NCBI RefSeq assembly: GCF_027595165.1
Contig: NZ_CP097291.1
Location: forward strand, 1,054,001-1,118,000
Length of the DNA stretch: 64,000 nucleotides
Reading direction: 5' to 3'
Source: Providencia sp. PROV188
GTDB taxonomy: Bacteria > Pseudomonadota > Gammaproteobacteria > Enterobacterales > Enterobacteriaceae
The notes under the pieces: generated by a model
Database searches by the model: none
Told to the model about the DNA's origin: nothing
The model's input: the letters and a program-made list of their open reading frames with translations, nothing else
Translations under genes and position numbers: made by a program
Shown: one piece after another, positions 9,041-19,153 of the stretch
Numbering within the stretch: the first letter of the stretch is position 1
How the letters are laid out: each line of letters opens with the position of its first letter

Positions 9041-9634
9041 TCAGAGATTTTGGCTGTTAGCTTCCCGTTGATAGGTATCAAGGGCAAGGTTTAACTCTAA
9101 TACGTTGACGACTGGCTCTCCTAAAAATCGAAACAGAGGAGATTGCGTATTGTCAGATATAAGCGATTTTACCTTGTCTATCGATAACTGTCTGTTTTTA
9201 GCAATACGCGGTGCTTGATATAACGCAGCGGCAACCGAAATATGGGGATCTAGCCCGCTGGAAGAGGCGGTCAGTAAATCCACAGGCAGAATATCACCAC
9301 CATCGGGTTCATGCTGTTTCAATGCGACCGAGCGTTCAGTCAATTCTTTGGTTAACAGTGGATTACTGATAGCAAGGTTACTGCCACCGGAAGCCAGTGC
9401 GTTATAGGGCATTTCTGCGGTCACGGACGGGCGACCATAAAAGTAATTGTCATTTTGGTAAGACTGCCCAATCAACGATGAACCGATAATGCGATTATCT
9501 TGTAGGATCAGTGAACCCATCGATTGAGTTGGAAAAATGACATTAGCAAGCCCCGTCACGAGTAGCGGATAAGCAATCCCAGTTACCAGCGTTAACAGAA
9601 CTAAAATCATCAATGAAGAACGAAACATGCTCAT
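9041..9634 (-). CDS. kdpC: KdpC, potassium-transporting ATPase subunit C
   Basis: KdpC (197 residues) is the single-span stabilising subunit of the KdpFABC K+ pump. The membrane helix is near residues 8-30 (LMILVLLTLVTGIAYPLLVT), followed by a periplasmic domain with QSYQNDNYFYGRPS and DPHISVAAA, both typical of the family. I chose ATG at 9634 because AAGGAG precedes it; a longer frame reading back to 9703 would overlap kdpB and lacks this match. It starts 10 bp after kdpB. Confidence 0.95.
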   Translation of the reverse strand: MSMFRSSLMILVLLTLVTGIAYPLLVTGLANVIFPTQSMGSLILQDNRIIGSSLIGQSYQNDNYFYGRPSVTAEMPYNALASGGSNLAISNPLLTKELTERSVALKQHEPDGGDILPVDLLTASSSGLDPHISVAAALYQAPRIAKNRQLSIDKVKSLISDNTQSPLFRFLGEPVVNVLELNLALDTYQREANSQNL

Positions 9635-9644
9635 AATAGGCTCC

Positions 9645-11708
9645 TTAAATACCAAACAAGCTGATGAACATATCGATAAGTTTGATCCCCACAAATGGGA
9701 CAATCAATCCGCCTAACCCATACAGGCTCAAGTTACGCTGTAAAAGTGATTGAGAACTCATTGGGCGATAATTTACCCCTTTTAATGCCAGTGGAATTAA
9801 GAACACGATAATCAAGGCATTAAAAATAACCGCCGACAGCAATGCCGATGCAGGTGAGTGCAAATGCATAATATTCAAGGCATTGAGCTGCGGCCATGTG
9901 ACCGCAAAACAGGCCGGAATAATCGCGAAGTATTTGGCAATATCGTTGGCAATACTGAATGTGGTCAATGAGCCGCGAGTCATCAGCATTTGTTTACCAA
10001 TATGCACCACTTCAATCAGCTTGGTTGGGTTGGAATCTAAATCCACCATGTTACCGGCTTCTTTCGCCGCTTGCGTACCCGAGTTCATGGCAACCGCTAC
10101 ATCTGCTTGTGCTAATGCAGGGGCATCGTTGGTGCCGTCTCCTGTCATGGCGACTAAGCGACCTTCCGATTGATATTGGCGGATTAACGCAAGTTTTGCT
10201 TCGGGGGTGGCTTCAGCTAAGAAATCATCCACGCCTGCTTCTGCCGCGATTGCCGCTGCGGTTAGGTGGTTATCCCCCGTGATCATCACAGTTTTGATCC
10301 CCATCGCACGCATTTGTGCAAAACGCTCTTTCATGCCGCCTTTGACGATGTCTTTGAGCGCCACCACGCCGAGCACCGTTTGGCTATCAACCACCACTAA
10401 CGGTGTTCCCCCTGTCTGCGCCACTTGTTCAACAAGTTTGTCGGCTTCTACTGGGAATTTGCCGTGGTTAGCTTCTACATAGCGGCGAATAGCGTCAGCA
10501 GAACCTTTGCGGATCATGCGTTCGCCGACGTTTACACCGCTCATGCGCGTCATCGCAGAGAAGGGCACAAAGGTGGCGTTCATGGCGTGAATATCACGCT
10601 CGCGTAAATTGAATTTCTGTTTTGCAAGCACCACAATACTGCGCCCTTCAGGGGTTTCATCTGCCAGAGACGAGAGTTGAGCAGCATCCGCTAATTGTTG
10701 CTCCGAAACTCCACTTAACGGTAAAAACTCAGAGGCTTGACGGTTTCCGAGGGTGATGGTCCCCGTTTTGTCCAGTAACAGGACGTCAACGTCTCCCGCT
10801 GCTTCCACAGCGCGCCCGCTGGTGGCAATCACGTTAGCGCCCAGCATGCGGCTCATGCCAGCAACCCCAATGGAAGACAGTAGCCCGCCAATGGTGGTAG
10901 GGATCAAACAGATCAGCAGGGCAATCAGTACAATGATAGACACTGCGCCACCTGCACCTGCGTATTCTGTAGCAAACAAGGTGAATGGATACAATGTTGC
11001 ACAGACTAAAACAAAGATAATGGTCAGTGCGGTTAATAAGATAGTGAGCGCGATTTCATTGGGAGTTTTACGGCGTTGCGCGCCTTCCACCATGGAGATC
11101 ATGCGGTCTAAGAATGTTTCCCCCGGGTTAACCGTACATTCGACGATCAGCCAGTCAGAAAGTACGCGGGTTCCTCCTGTGACTGATGAAAAATCGCCAC
11201 CGGATTCACGGATCACCGGCGCGGATTCACCTGTAATGGCACTTTCATCCACTGATGCGCCGCCTTCAATCACTTCACCATCACAAGGGATGGTTTCCCC
11301 TGCGCGGATCAGGACGATATCGCCTTTGCGTAGTTGGTCTGAACTGACCATTTCTTGTGGCGCATCAAGAGAGGCAGTCGCCAGTTTAGTGGCACGGCTT
11401 TGCTGTTTGACGCCTTTTAAACTCTGAGCTTGAGCCTTACTACGACCTTCCGCTAAAGCTTCTGCAAAGTTGGCAAACAGCACCGTAAACCATAGCCATA
11501 AAGTGACCATGCCACTAAACCAAGCATTGCCTTCACTATAGCCAGCGACCATCGCTATCCATAATAAAGTCGTAATAATACTGCCGATGTAAACCACGAA
11601 CATGACTGGGTTACGCCATTGTGCTTGTGGTGTCAGTTTTTTAATGGCATCAATTGTCGATTGGCGAACCAGTTTGCTATCAAATAATTGTGTTTTTTGA
11701 TTTTTCAT
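9645..11708 (-). CDS. kdpB: KdpB, potassium-transporting P-type ATPase catalytic subunit
   Basis: This 687-residue subunit hydrolyses ATP to drive high-affinity K+ uptake. It has the actuator motif ITGESAPV, the phosphorylation loop [13 protein letters not shown] (Asp near residue 308), nucleotide-domain [10 protein letters not shown], the hinge [21 protein letters not shown] and about seven membrane helices. The length agrees with E. coli KdpB (682). It follows kdpA after 13 bp and is translated from ATG at 11708. No motif is degraded, so the pump is predicted to work. Confidence 0.97.
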   Translation of the reverse strand: MKNQKTQLFDSKLVRQSTIDAIKKLTPQAQWRNPVMFVVYIGSIITTLLWIAMVAGYSEGNAWFSGMVTLWLWFTVLFANFAEALAEGRSKAQAQSLKGVKQQSRATKLATASLDAPQEMVSSDQLRKGDIVLIRAGETIPCDGEVIEGGASVDESAITGESAPVIRESGGDFSSVTGGTRVLSDWLIVECTVNPGETFLDRMISMVEGAQRRKTPNEIALTILLTALTIIFVLVCATLYPFTLFATEYAGAGGAVSIIVLIALLICLIPTTIGGLLSSIGVAGMSRMLGANVIATSGRAVEAAGDVDVLLLDKTGTITLGNRQASEFLPLSGVSEQQLADAAQLSSLADETPEGRSIVVLAKQKFNLRERDIHAMNATFVPFSAMTRMSGVNVGERMIRKGSADAIRRYVEANHGKFPVEADKLVEQVAQTGGTPLVVVDSQTVLGVVALKDIVKGGMKERFAQMRAMGIKTVMITGDNHLTAAAIAAEAGVDDFLAEATPEAKLALIRQYQSEGRLVAMTGDGTNDAPALAQADVAVAMNSGTQAAKEAGNMVDLDSNPTKLIEVVHIGKQMLMTRGSLTTFSIANDIAKYFAIIPACFAVTWPQLNALNIMHLHSPASALLSAVIFNALIIVFLIPLALKGVNYRPMSSQSLLQRNLSLYGLGGLIVPFVGIKLIDMFISLFGI

Positions 11709-11721
11709 TTTTTCACCCTCA

Positions 11722-13425
11722 TTATGCCGCTAACCAAATTTGCAGATGTTCCGCGATTGGCCCTAACGCAAGCGCAGGGACAAAAGTCAGCGCACCAATG
11801 AGAAGAACAGTCATGATTAATAAACCGATAAACAGTGGACCGTGTGTCGGCAATGTCGCAAGGCTAGCCGCTTGTGGTTTTTTCACTGCCATAGAGCCTG
11901 CGATAGCTAATACAGGGAAAATCACACCGAAACGTCCGAGGAACATGGCTAATGCCAGCATCACGTTGTAATACGGCGTGTTCGCGCTTAATCCTGCAAA
12001 TGCACTGCCGTTGTTGTTGGCTGCGGATGAGAAAGCGTATAACACTTCGCTAAATCCGTGAGCGCCAGGGTTAAGAATGCCGGCACGTCCTGCTTCGGTC
12101 ATCAGTGAAATAGTGGTACCAAGTAGCACTAAAGTTGGCGTAACAAGAATTGCCAGTGCCACCATTTTCATTTCACGTACTTCGATTTTTTTACCGAGGT
12201 ATTCAGGAGTACGACCAATCATCAATCCCGCTAAGAACACGGCAAGTAAAACAAACAGCAACATGCCGTATAAACCTGAACCGACTCCACCAAAGACAAC
12301 TTCACCAATTTGCATCAGCCACATAGGAACCATGCCACCTAATGCAGTGTAAGAATCGTGCATTGAGTTCACAGCACCACAAGATGCCGCGGTGGTGACG
12401 ACGGCGTATAACGCAGATCCTAATGTGCCAAAGCGGCTTTCTTTTCCTTCAAGGTTGGCTGTGCTGCTAGCGTGTAGCTCCCCTAAGAATGGGTTGCCGA
12501 CATATTCTTCATGGATCACAACGGCGGCGGCAATCACGAAAATAATCGCCATTGCCCATAACAGGGCGTGACCTTGCTTGTTATCACAAACGGTACGACC
12601 AAAAGCAAAGCAAAGTGCCGTTGGAATAAGGAAGATAGCCAGCATTTGAACAAAGTTGCTTAATGCCGTTGGGTTTTCAAATGGGTGAGATGAGTTAGCC
12701 CCAAAGAATCCGCCACCATTGGTCCCTAATAATTTGATGGCTTCTTGGGAGGCAACAGGCCCCATTGGTAACAGTTGCGGCGCACTATCAAGGTTGTTAC
12801 TCAAAACATAAGGGGAGAAGTTTTGAATAACCCCTTGGCTGACAAAGAATAACGCAAAAATAATGGCTAATGGCAGCAGGAGATACAGCGTGATACGCGC
12901 TAAATCAACCCAAGCATTACCAATCGTTTTGCTACCGTGGCGTGAAAATGCACGGATAAGTGCAAACACGACGGCTATCCCTGTCGCTGCCGAAAGGAAG
13001 TTCTGTACGGTTAACCCGACCATTTGGCTCAGATAGCTTAGGGTATTTTCCCCGCTATAAGATTGCCAGTTGGTATTGGCAACAAAACTAATTGCTGTAT
13101 TAAAAGCTAAGTCCCAGCTCATTCCCGGATAATGCTGAGGGTTGAGTGGTAACGAGCCTTGGCACATTAAAATGACGAATAGTAAGCCAAAACCTAGCAG
13201 GTTAAATAGCAAAATGGCGATGGCATATTGCCAGTAATTCATCTCAGGGAGATCGCGCCCCACTTGTTTGATGCCGCTTAATCGCCAAAATACGGATTCA
13301 CTTTTGGCAATAGCACGCGGCATATCACCATCAATCAGATAAGCAATAAAGTTGCCGAGTGGTTTTGCTAACAGCATCAGAACCAGTAAAAAACTGGCGA
13401 TCAATAAAAACGCATAGGTGGCCAT
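11722..13425 (-). CDS. kdpA: KdpA, potassium-binding translocating subunit
   Basis: KdpA is the channel-like K+ selectivity subunit, here 567 residues with about ten membrane helices and four pore-loop repeats ([45 protein letters not shown]). The likely start is ATG 13425, one base after the kdpF stop (TGA-T-ATG), giving [17 protein letters not shown] aligned with E. coli KdpA; a frame extension to 13455 lies inside kdpF. The tight junction suggests translational coupling with kdpF. Confidence 0.96.
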   Translation of the reverse strand: MATYAFLLIASFLLVLMLLAKPLGNFIAYLIDGDMPRAIAKSESVFWRLSGIKQVGRDLPEMNYWQYAIAILLFNLLGFGLLFVILMCQGSLPLNPQHYPGMSWDLAFNTAISFVANTNWQSYSGENTLSYLSQMVGLTVQNFLSAATGIAVVFALIRAFSRHGSKTIGNAWVDLARITLYLLLPLAIIFALFFVSQGVIQNFSPYVLSNNLDSAPQLLPMGPVASQEAIKLLGTNGGGFFGANSSHPFENPTALSNFVQMLAIFLIPTALCFAFGRTVCDNKQGHALLWAMAIIFVIAAAVVIHEEYVGNPFLGELHASSTANLEGKESRFGTLGSALYAVVTTAASCGAVNSMHDSYTALGGMVPMWLMQIGEVVFGGVGSGLYGMLLFVLLAVFLAGLMIGRTPEYLGKKIEVREMKMVALAILVTPTLVLLGTTISLMTEAGRAGILNPGAHGFSEVLYAFSSAANNNGSAFAGLSANTPYYNVMLALAMFLGRFGVIFPVLAIAGSMAVKKPQAASLATLPTHGPLFIGLLIMTVLLIGALTFVPALALGPIAEHLQIWLAA

Positions 13426-13426
13426 A

Positions 13427-13516
13427 TCAGAAATTCTCCGCGTTGAGCAGGGCATAAATCAGATAAACCAGCAGTACAACAACAAGAACTGCCCCAGAAA
13501 TGGAAAGTAGTGACAT
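13427..13516 (-). CDS. kdpF: KdpF small membrane subunit
   Basis: A 29-codon ORF encodes a single hydrophobic helix (begins [14 protein letters not shown], ends ALLNAENF), the pattern of KdpF, the lipid-like stabiliser of the Kdp complex. AAGGAG lies at good spacing before ATG 13516, and the stop is one base from kdpA. The gene is first in the kdpFABCDE operon, as in E. coli. Confidence 0.93.
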   Translation of the reverse strand: MSLLSISGAVLVVVLLVYLIYALLNAENF

Positions 13517-13587
13517 TGTTATCTCCTTATTATTTCCATTGCGCTAGGTTAGGCATTTGCTTGTAAAGAAGCTGATAAAAAAACAAG

Positions 13588-13615
13588 GTGGGGTGTAAAA
13601 ATAGTATAAAAATGC
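13588..13615 (-). promoter_or_regulatory. KdpE binding site / kdp promoter
   Basis: On the minus strand the sequence GCATTTTTATACTATTTTTA followed by CACCCC closely matches the E. coli KdpE operator, a T-rich stretch ending TTTACACCCCGCC. It lies about 70 bp upstream of kdpF, correct for activation. The rest of 13517-13967 is AT-rich promoter DNA for kdpF and ybfA with no further gene seen. Confidence 0.78.
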
Positions 13616-13967
13616 CCAATTAAAATCGCCTCGTGATGATAGAGGGATTCTCTAAGTATAGTGTGTTAATTAAATGTAATTTATTTGTTTGTTTCATACG
13701 GTATCTTGCTACATTTTGTAATAAAGCAACGAAACTGAGTCAAAAAGTTAATTTATTTTATATTTAAGTGGTCAGATGAGTGGTTTAATTACACAAATTG
13801 CGCTATTATAGATTCCGTTAATGAAGATTAACCTTGGTGTTCGATTTTAGTGCCTCTTTGATGATTTGCGTTCAATGCGAATTGAGTTAAATGTGAATTA
13901 AGTGAAATAGAAGTAAAGAGCAAGACTGGAATCGGCAAAATTAAGTGGCTACTGAAGGAGGATATCG

Positions 13968-14174
13968 ATGTCCACATATCAAGAATATTCCCGTAATCAG
14001 GTACTTTTACGCCGCACTGCTGCTGTAACAGCTGGCATTATTGCGTTTCCGGTTATGGTTTTTTACCCAAAAAGAGCAAGATTTTATAGCTACCTGCATA
14101 AAGTCTGGGCTAAAACGAGCGATAAACCTGTATGGTTGGCTAGCTCGGAAATGACGATGGAAAGCCATCGTTAA
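13968..14174 (+). CDS. ybfA: YbfA family small membrane protein (DUF2517)
   Basis: The 68-residue protein has one hydrophobic segment (about 17-34) and the conserved RARFYSYLHKVWAKTSDKPVW block that E. coli YbfA shows at the same place. E. coli ybfA is also divergent from kdpF, so gene context agrees. AAGGAGG lies 7-8 bases upstream of the ATG, a very strong ribosome site. Function is not established. A strong terminator follows, so it is monocistronic. Confidence 0.88.
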   Translation: MSTYQEYSRNQVLLRRTAAVTAGIIAFPVMVFYPKRARFYSYLHKVWAKTSDKPVWLASSEMTMESHR

Positions 14175-14199
14175 TCAGTGATTCAATTCACTAAAAAGA

Positions 14200-14234
14200 T
14201 ATCCCTACAATAATTTAATTGTGGGGATTTTTTT
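14200..14234 (+). terminator. Intrinsic terminator of ybfA
   Basis: ATCCCTACAAT pairs with ATTGTGGGGAT around an AATTTA loop and is followed by TTTTTTT. Confidence 0.88.
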
Positions 14235-14454
14235 ATATAAAAATCATAATAATTAATTCCTATACTTCAATGTTATTTAAATTAAAGCCATGTTATTTAA
14301 TTTGAAATTTAAATAAATTAACTTATTTGACACTGAGAAGTGAATCACGGTAATTGTCTTTGTCTCATTGCTAATATCCATTCCCAATAAAATTAGATTT
14401 TATTTTATTAAAATCCAAAAGATATTTAATTATAAATAGCAAATGAGGAATATC

Positions 14455-15951
14455 ATGATTCTATTTAAAAAATGTGTTATCGCATTGTCAATTAATATCG
14501 CATTAATATCATCGGGGTTGGCCTGTACCACGCTACTTGCAGGCAGTGAAGCCACGAATGATGGCTCGCTAATTATCGCGAGAAGCGCTGACAGCAGTGC
14601 ATTAAAGGCTCAGCATTTTGTAATACATCCAGCAAAGAAAAATCAATCCGGAATATACAGTACAAAAGAACATAATGGTGCTAATAATTTCACCTACCCA
14701 TTACCAAAAAATTCATTACGATATACAACTGTGCCAAATTGGAAAACACAATTACATGGTGCAACTGGATTTAATGAATTAGGTGTAGGAGTTAGTGGTA
14801 CCGAATCTATATTTGCTTCTACTAAAGCATTAGCGTTTGATCCCTATGTTGAAGAAACGGGAATTACCGAAGATGATATTCCAGATGTACTTCTTTCTCG
14901 TGCAAAAACAGCCCGTGAAGCGGTGGAGCTTTTAGGTAATATTATTGAAACCCAAGGTGCTGGTGAAGGTTTTGGTGTTGCTGTCGTCGATAAAAATGAA
15001 TTGTGGTATTTAGAAACAGGGACGGGGCATCAATGGATGGCTCAAAAAATTGCAAAAGATAAATATTTTGCAACGGGTAATCAGGGGCGTTTACAAGCAT
15101 TTGAGGTGAATAATCCCGATATGCTTGGTTCTAAAAACCTCGTTGAATTTGCAGTAGAAAAGGGTTTATACAACCCTGCTAAAGATGGCGCATTCAATTT
15201 CTCTAAAGCCTATACGCGTGATGATGAGCGTGATCGTGATTATAACGACCCACGAGTTTGGATCATTCAGCAGCAGTTTAATCCGTCGTTAAAACAAGAT
15301 ATTGCAGATGGTCGAAATTTTGCGCCTTTCTTAACTCCAGAGAAAAAAGTGTCTGTCGAAGAAGCGAAAGCCATGCTACGTAATCACTTTGAAGGCACGG
15401 AGCATGATCCGTATACCAACGGCTTAAATGGAAAAGAGCCATGGCGACCAATCAGTGTCTTTAGAACCTACGAGGCTCATGTGATGCAAGTACGTCCGGA
15501 GCTACCGCAAGAAATTGGTGAAGTGACATATGTTGGTCTAGGAATGGCTGATTTGACCGCGTTTGTTCCTTTCTATAGTGGGTTAGAAGCTTATCCAAAA
15601 CATTATGGTATTGGGACAGACAAGGCAGACAGCGATTCTATTTATTGGAAATACCGTAAGTTACAAACATTAGTGATGACGGACTACCCTAAATTGGCGC
15701 CTATTGTTAAAAAAGCCTATCAAGAGTGGGAAGCGAAAACGGCGTTAGAGCAAAAAGCCATGGAAGTGAATTACTTAAAAATGGCGAAAACAGATAAAGC
15801 CGCCGCCAATAAAATGCTCAACAAGTTTAATTTGGATGTGATGGCAAGCGCCGAGAAGTTAACTGAGGATTTAACTAACCAACTTTTCACTATTCGAACT
15901 GAAGATATTCAATCTGATATTTTCTTTGCGAATAAATCTAAGAAAGACTAA
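14455..15951 (+). CDS. Exported C69-family dipeptidase (PepD/PipD-like)
   Basis: This 498-residue Ntn-hydrolase has an export signal (about 1-23) ending GLA directly before Cys24 of CTTLLAG. In peptidase C69 enzymes an exposed N-terminal Cys is the nucleophile, so signal cleavage would activate it. Other family blocks are SLIIARSADS, GFNELGVGVSGTES, GAGEGFGVAVVD and ATGNQGRL. It should cleave dipeptides in the periplasm or outside the cell; the Salmonella relative is PipD. I prefer ATG 14455 (GAGG 7 bases upstream) over 14443. The upstream 14235-14454 is very AT-rich promoter DNA, and the gene lies between backbone ybfA and ybgI, suggesting acquisition. Confidence 0.82.
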   Translation: MILFKKCVIALSINIALISSGLACTTLLAGSEATNDGSLIIARSADSSALKAQHFVIHPAKKNQSGIYSTKEHNGANNFTYPLPKNSLRYTTVPNWKTQLHGATGFNELGVGVSGTESIFASTKALAFDPYVEETGITEDDIPDVLLSRAKTAREAVELLGNIIETQGAGEGFGVAVVDKNELWYLETGTGHQWMAQKIAKDKYFATGNQGRLQAFEVNNPDMLGSKNLVEFAVEKGLYNPAKDGAFNFSKAYTRDDERDRDYNDPRVWIIQQQFNPSLKQDIADGRNFAPFLTPEKKVSVEEAKAMLRNHFEGTEHDPYTNGLNGKEPWRPISVFRTYEAHVMQVRPELPQEIGEVTYVGLGMADLTAFVPFYSGLEAYPKHYGIGTDKADSDSIYWKYRKLQTLVMTDYPKLAPIVKKAYQEWEAKTALEQKAMEVNYLKMAKTDKAAANKMLNKFNLDVMASAEKLTEDLTNQLFTIRTEDIQSDIFFANKSKKD

Positions 15952-15976
15952 AAATAGTCGCAATTCTGTAAACTAA

Positions 15977-16003
15977 AAAAGGCTCTCAGTGGGGAGCCTT
16001 TTG
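15977..16003 (+). terminator. Intrinsic terminator of the C69 peptidase gene
   Basis: AAAAGGCTC and GGAGCCTTTT form a stem around TCAGTG, followed by TTGTTT. The A-tract on the left makes it partly bidirectional. Confidence 0.8.
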
Positions 16004-16144
16004 TTTAATTCTCTCTCTTTCAAATTTAACTGAATTCTTCAGCTTGTGTGAGTTTGCCAATAAATACAGCAGAAAAAAATGTCATTTACGTTTATGCTAA
16101 TTGAATACGAATATGTAGGAATTCAGTAGGTAAAGGACACGATT

Positions 16145-16888
16145 ATGCATAATTTTAAGTTAGAAGAACTGATTAACGACGAGCTGAAAGTCAGTGAAAT
16201 CCAAGACTATGCTCCAAATGGATTACAAGTAGAGGGTCGTCCCCACGTTAAAAAAATCGTGACAGGCGTGACGGCTTGCCAAGCATTATTGGATGAAGCG
16301 GTCAGACTCAATGCCGATGCTGTGATTGTGCATCATGGCTACTTTTGGAAAAACGAACCGGCCATTATCAAAGGCATGAAAAGAAATCGCCTAAAAACGT
16401 TACTGGCGAATGACATTAACCTGTACGGTTATCACCTACCATTAGATGCTCACCCAGTATTAGGCAACAATGTGCAACTGGCTCATATTATGGGCGTGCA
16501 AGTCAATGGCAACATTGAGCCACTGATGCCATTTGGCTTTTTCGACCAACCCATTACCCCAGCGGAATTAACCCAACGTTTAGAAACACGCTTAGGGCGC
16601 AAAGTATTGCATTGTGGCGACAACGCCAAAGAAGAAATTCGTCAAATTGCATGGTGTACTGGCGGTGGTCAGGGCTTTATTATGCAAGCGGCGGAGTTTG
16701 GTGTAGATGCCTTCGTGACAGGGGAAGTGTCAGAACAAACTATTCATATCGCAAGAGAAATGGGAATCCATTTCTACAGCGCAGGGCACCACGCAACAGA
16801 GCGTTATGGGATTAAGGCGTTGACGGAGTGGTTGAATGATAATCATGAGGTAAATGCTACCTTCATCGATATCGATAACCCCGCCTAA
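16145..16888 (+). CDS. ybgI: NIF3/YbgI family metal-binding protein
   Basis: At 247 residues it equals E. coli YbgI, a toroidal hexameric dinuclear-metal protein often annotated as a GTP cyclohydrolase I type 2 homologue. Metal-ligand candidates are visible in VIVHHGYFW, LPLDAHP and, near the C-terminus, SAGHHATERYG. NGLQVEG and GGGQGFI are also family blocks. The true reaction is unsettled in the literature. ATG 16145 follows AAAGGA. It is a single gene followed immediately by an ERIC. Confidence 0.93.
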   Translation: MHNFKLEELINDELKVSEIQDYAPNGLQVEGRPHVKKIVTGVTACQALLDEAVRLNADAVIVHHGYFWKNEPAIIKGMKRNRLKTLLANDINLYGYHLPLDAHPVLGNNVQLAHIMGVQVNGNIEPLMPFGFFDQPITPAELTQRLETRLGRKVLHCGDNAKEEIRQIAWCTGGGQGFIMQAAEFGVDAFVTGEVSEQTIHIAREMGIHFYSAGHHATERYGIKALTEWLNDNHEVNATFIDIDNPA

Positions 16889-16889
16889 T

Positions 16890-17016
16890 TTTTTTCGTCA
16901 TATTTCGCGCTGTAGCGTTGTTGGCTTCACTCACTAACCCTAGTCACATACTTTTGTATGCTCCTAGGGATTAGCTCATTTGCCGCCTAGCTACAACGCG
17001 AACTATTTAGAAAATA
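16890..17016. repeat. Single ERIC element
   Basis: A complete ERIC begins two bases after the ybgI stop and shows TTCGTCATATTTCGCGC, the palindromic CCCTAGTCACATAC...CTCCTAGGG core and GCCGCC...GCGAACTATTTAG at its end. It sits between the convergent ybgI and MFS genes and could form a hairpin at either mRNA end. Confidence 0.88.
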
Positions 17017-17073
17017 GCTATGTAATAAAGATAATTTGATTTTTTTCCGTTAAATATCAAATTTAAGTTTGAT

Positions 17074-18198
17074 TTAAGTCCGGTATTTTAAAGCCACTAA
17101 AACCAGAATTAAGCTTGAAGTGATAAGCACTAATCCTAGGTTTTGAACCTCGCCGGCGGCCATTAATCCGAGAGCTAATCCTAAATAGTAAAACAAACCT
17201 AAAATTGCGCCGGCGGTGCCTTTTCTGTCTTGATAATGATCCAGAGCGTGCGCCAAAATATTCGGGATTGCGATCCCATATCCCACCACAATGCCCATTA
17301 TTGGTAGCACAAACCCAATATGACCTTGTAATAGATAAACTAAGCCGCCGCTGATTAAAGAAACGCCACTTGCCAGTTTAACGAGCTTTTCGGGTGACCA
17401 CTTTTTCGTCAATAATGTGCGATTGATCAGCGAACCGAGACCAACACCAAACGCTAACAGAATTCCAGTTAGACCAAATTGTTGTTGGTTGAACGCTAAT
17501 TGCTCAAAAATGAAAGGTCCAAGCTGATAGTAACTGAATAAATTAATGTTGAAAAATGCAATCAACATCACATTTTGGAAAATTCGTTTATCCCCTAACA
17601 TGTGTAAAAACGTGGTTAAAAATGGGGTTTTGATCACGTTCTGTGGTTTGGTCTCAGGAAGCTTATAACATGACCATAACAAAAGTATGGCGGCTAAAAG
17701 AGCCAAACCCATAAAAACGGCTCGGTAACTACCTAGCCAAACTAAGCTGGCACCGAAAATCATCCCAAGAGCGGGGCTTATCGCTAAGGCGATACCCATC
17801 ACAGAGAAAACTTTGGCTAACGTATGACCTTGAAAACTGTCACGCATCATGGTTTGTGTGCCAATAGAACCTACCGCAGCGCCAAACGCAGATAACATAC
17901 GCAGTAACAGTAACCCATAGAAATGTGAGACAAAAAGTGTGCTTACAGAGGCAATTCCATACAGAAATAACCCAAGCAAAATAGTGGGACGACGACCAAT
18001 CACATCACACATTCTGCCCCAAAATACGACACCAAAAGCGAAAGAAAAGAAATACAGCGAAAGTGTTTGAGAGGCTTGCTCGGCATTCACCTGAAATGCA
18101 GCCGCAATATCTGTTAACGCAGGGCTATATAGGGTTTCGACAATTTGCGGAAACATCATCAGCGCTATTGCTAAAGATAATGAAAGTACGCGCTCCAT
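17074..18198 (-). CDS. MFS transporter, Bcr/CflA drug-efflux type
   Basis: The 374-residue inner-membrane protein has about 11-12 hydrophobic segments. It carries MFS loop motif GRMCDVIGRRP (about 61-71) and the Bcr/CflA-type MMRDSFQGHTLAKVFS (about 116-131), with ETLYSPALTDIA in helix 1. Such proteins export drugs or metabolites by proton antiport; the substrate is unknown. It is transcribed divergently from an AraC-family gene across a 110-bp region containing a palindrome, so that regulator probably controls it. It is somewhat short at the C-terminus compared with Bcr (about 396). Confidence 0.85.
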   Translation of the reverse strand: MERVLSLSLAIALMMFPQIVETLYSPALTDIAAAFQVNAEQASQTLSLYFFSFAFGVVFWGRMCDVIGRRPTILLGLFLYGIASVSTLFVSHFYGLLLLRMLSAFGAAVGSIGTQTMMRDSFQGHTLAKVFSVMGIALAISPALGMIFGASLVWLGSYRAVFMGLALLAAILLLWSCYKLPETKPQNVIKTPFLTTFLHMLGDKRIFQNVMLIAFFNINLFSYYQLGPFIFEQLAFNQQQFGLTGILLAFGVGLGSLINRTLLTKKWSPEKLVKLASGVSLISGGLVYLLQGHIGFVLPIMGIVVGYGIAIPNILAHALDHYQDRKGTAGAILGLFYYLGLALGLMAAGEVQNLGLVLITSSLILVLVALKYRT

Positions 18199-18259
18199 AT
18201 TGATTTACCTATTTATTTTCAATGTGTGTGGAATGGCGCAAAGTTTAGTGGCTTTTTAT

Positions 18260-18285
18260 TTGTCTTATTACGATAATAAAGACAA
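18260..18285. promoter_or_regulatory. Palindromic operator between MFS and AraC genes
   Basis: TTGTCTTATTA, a CGA centre and TAATAAAGACAA form an almost perfect dyad (one-base offset) in the 110-bp divergent promoter region. Proposed binding site for the adjacent AraC-family regulator; inferred, not shown. Confidence 0.5.
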
Positions 18286-18308
18286 TAAATATCAAAAAAG
18301 AGACATTT

Positions 18309-19085
18309 ATGGCGTGGTTATTACAGACGGATGAGTTTCAAACTCACTGGTATGATACCCCCGTATTGGGGATTGCAGCCCAAATGGGGCAACATGATTC
18401 AGGAGCGCATACCCATGAAATGGGGCAGTTATTATTTACACAACAAGGCTGTATTCGCATTAGCTTACAGAATGAAATTTCGTTACTACCGCCAGGGAGA
18501 GTCGCGTGGATCCCACCATTTACACAGCATCGAGCACAAATGCGAGCTTCGGTAGGGTATCGGTCTGTTTACCTAAGCCAAGAATATGCAGAGCAAATCT
18601 CTGATCAGGTGTCTATTTTAAGTATCTCTCCTTTGCTTCGAGAACTGTTGGAACGCATCGCGGTGGCGCCTTTTGAGAGTGACTGGCGAGAAGGGAGACT
18701 AGCAAGGTTACTTCCTGTTTTTATTGATGAATTACAATGTGCAACAAAGGAACCTACGCTACTTTCTTTACCTCAAGACCGGCGTTTTAAGTCCCTTGAC
18801 CTAGAGCGACTTCCTCCGCCTCTAAATCAATTAGCTCAAACGGTTGGTGCCAGTGAGAAAACGATTACTCGAGTTTTTCTAAAAGAGACAGGAATGAGTT
18901 ATCAGGCGTGGCGACAACAATGGCGGTTTATCAAAGGGATAGAGTTATTAGCACAGGAGAAAAGCTATGGATTTATTACTCAAGAGTTAGGTTTAGCCAG
19001 TGACAGCGCATTTATTAGTTTTTTCCGCAAAATGAGCGGGATGACACCGCGGGAATACAGCGGTGAATCAAGACTAAAAAAATAG
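18309..19085 (+). CDS. AraC-family transcriptional regulator
   Basis: This 258-residue regulator has an N-terminal cupin-like sensing domain (HTHEMGQLLFTQQG, about 36-49, with GRVAWIPPFTQHRAQM) and a C-terminal AraC/XylS double helix-turn-helix (about 170-255: TVGASEKTITRVFLKETGMS, then LGLASDSAFISFFRKMSGMT and PREY). Cupin AraC proteins next to divergent MFS exporters commonly control them, for example NimR and its transporter. Effector unknown. ATG follows AGAGAC closely. The stop converges on the gltA terminator. Confidence 0.87.
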   Translation: MAWLLQTDEFQTHWYDTPVLGIAAQMGQHDSGAHTHEMGQLLFTQQGCIRISLQNEISLLPPGRVAWIPPFTQHRAQMRASVGYRSVYLSQEYAEQISDQVSILSISPLLRELLERIAVAPFESDWREGRLARLLPVFIDELQCATKEPTLLSLPQDRRFKSLDLERLPPPLNQLAQTVGASEKTITRVFLKETGMSYQAWRQQWRFIKGIELLAQEKSYGFITQELGLASDSAFISFFRKMSGMTPREYSGESRLKK

Positions 19086-19107
19086 AATAAATATAGAATG
19101 TTAGACA

Positions 19108-19135
19108 TTTAAAAGCCCCGAATCTTCGAGGCTTT
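19108..19135. terminator. Shared terminator between gltA and the AraC gene
   Basis: AAAGCC-CGAA and TTCG-GGCTTT form a stem of about ten pairs. On the minus strand it is followed by TTTTAAAT, so it chiefly terminates gltA; the convergent regulator gene may share it. Confidence 0.68.
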
Positions 19136-19153
19136 AGTGATGAGTGAGTTAAA

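Noticed and set aside
14500..14530. Lipoprotein signal on the C69 peptidase
   Set aside because: GLAC lacks the Leu-like residue at -3, and the Cys is better explained as the N-terminal nucleophile of the family.
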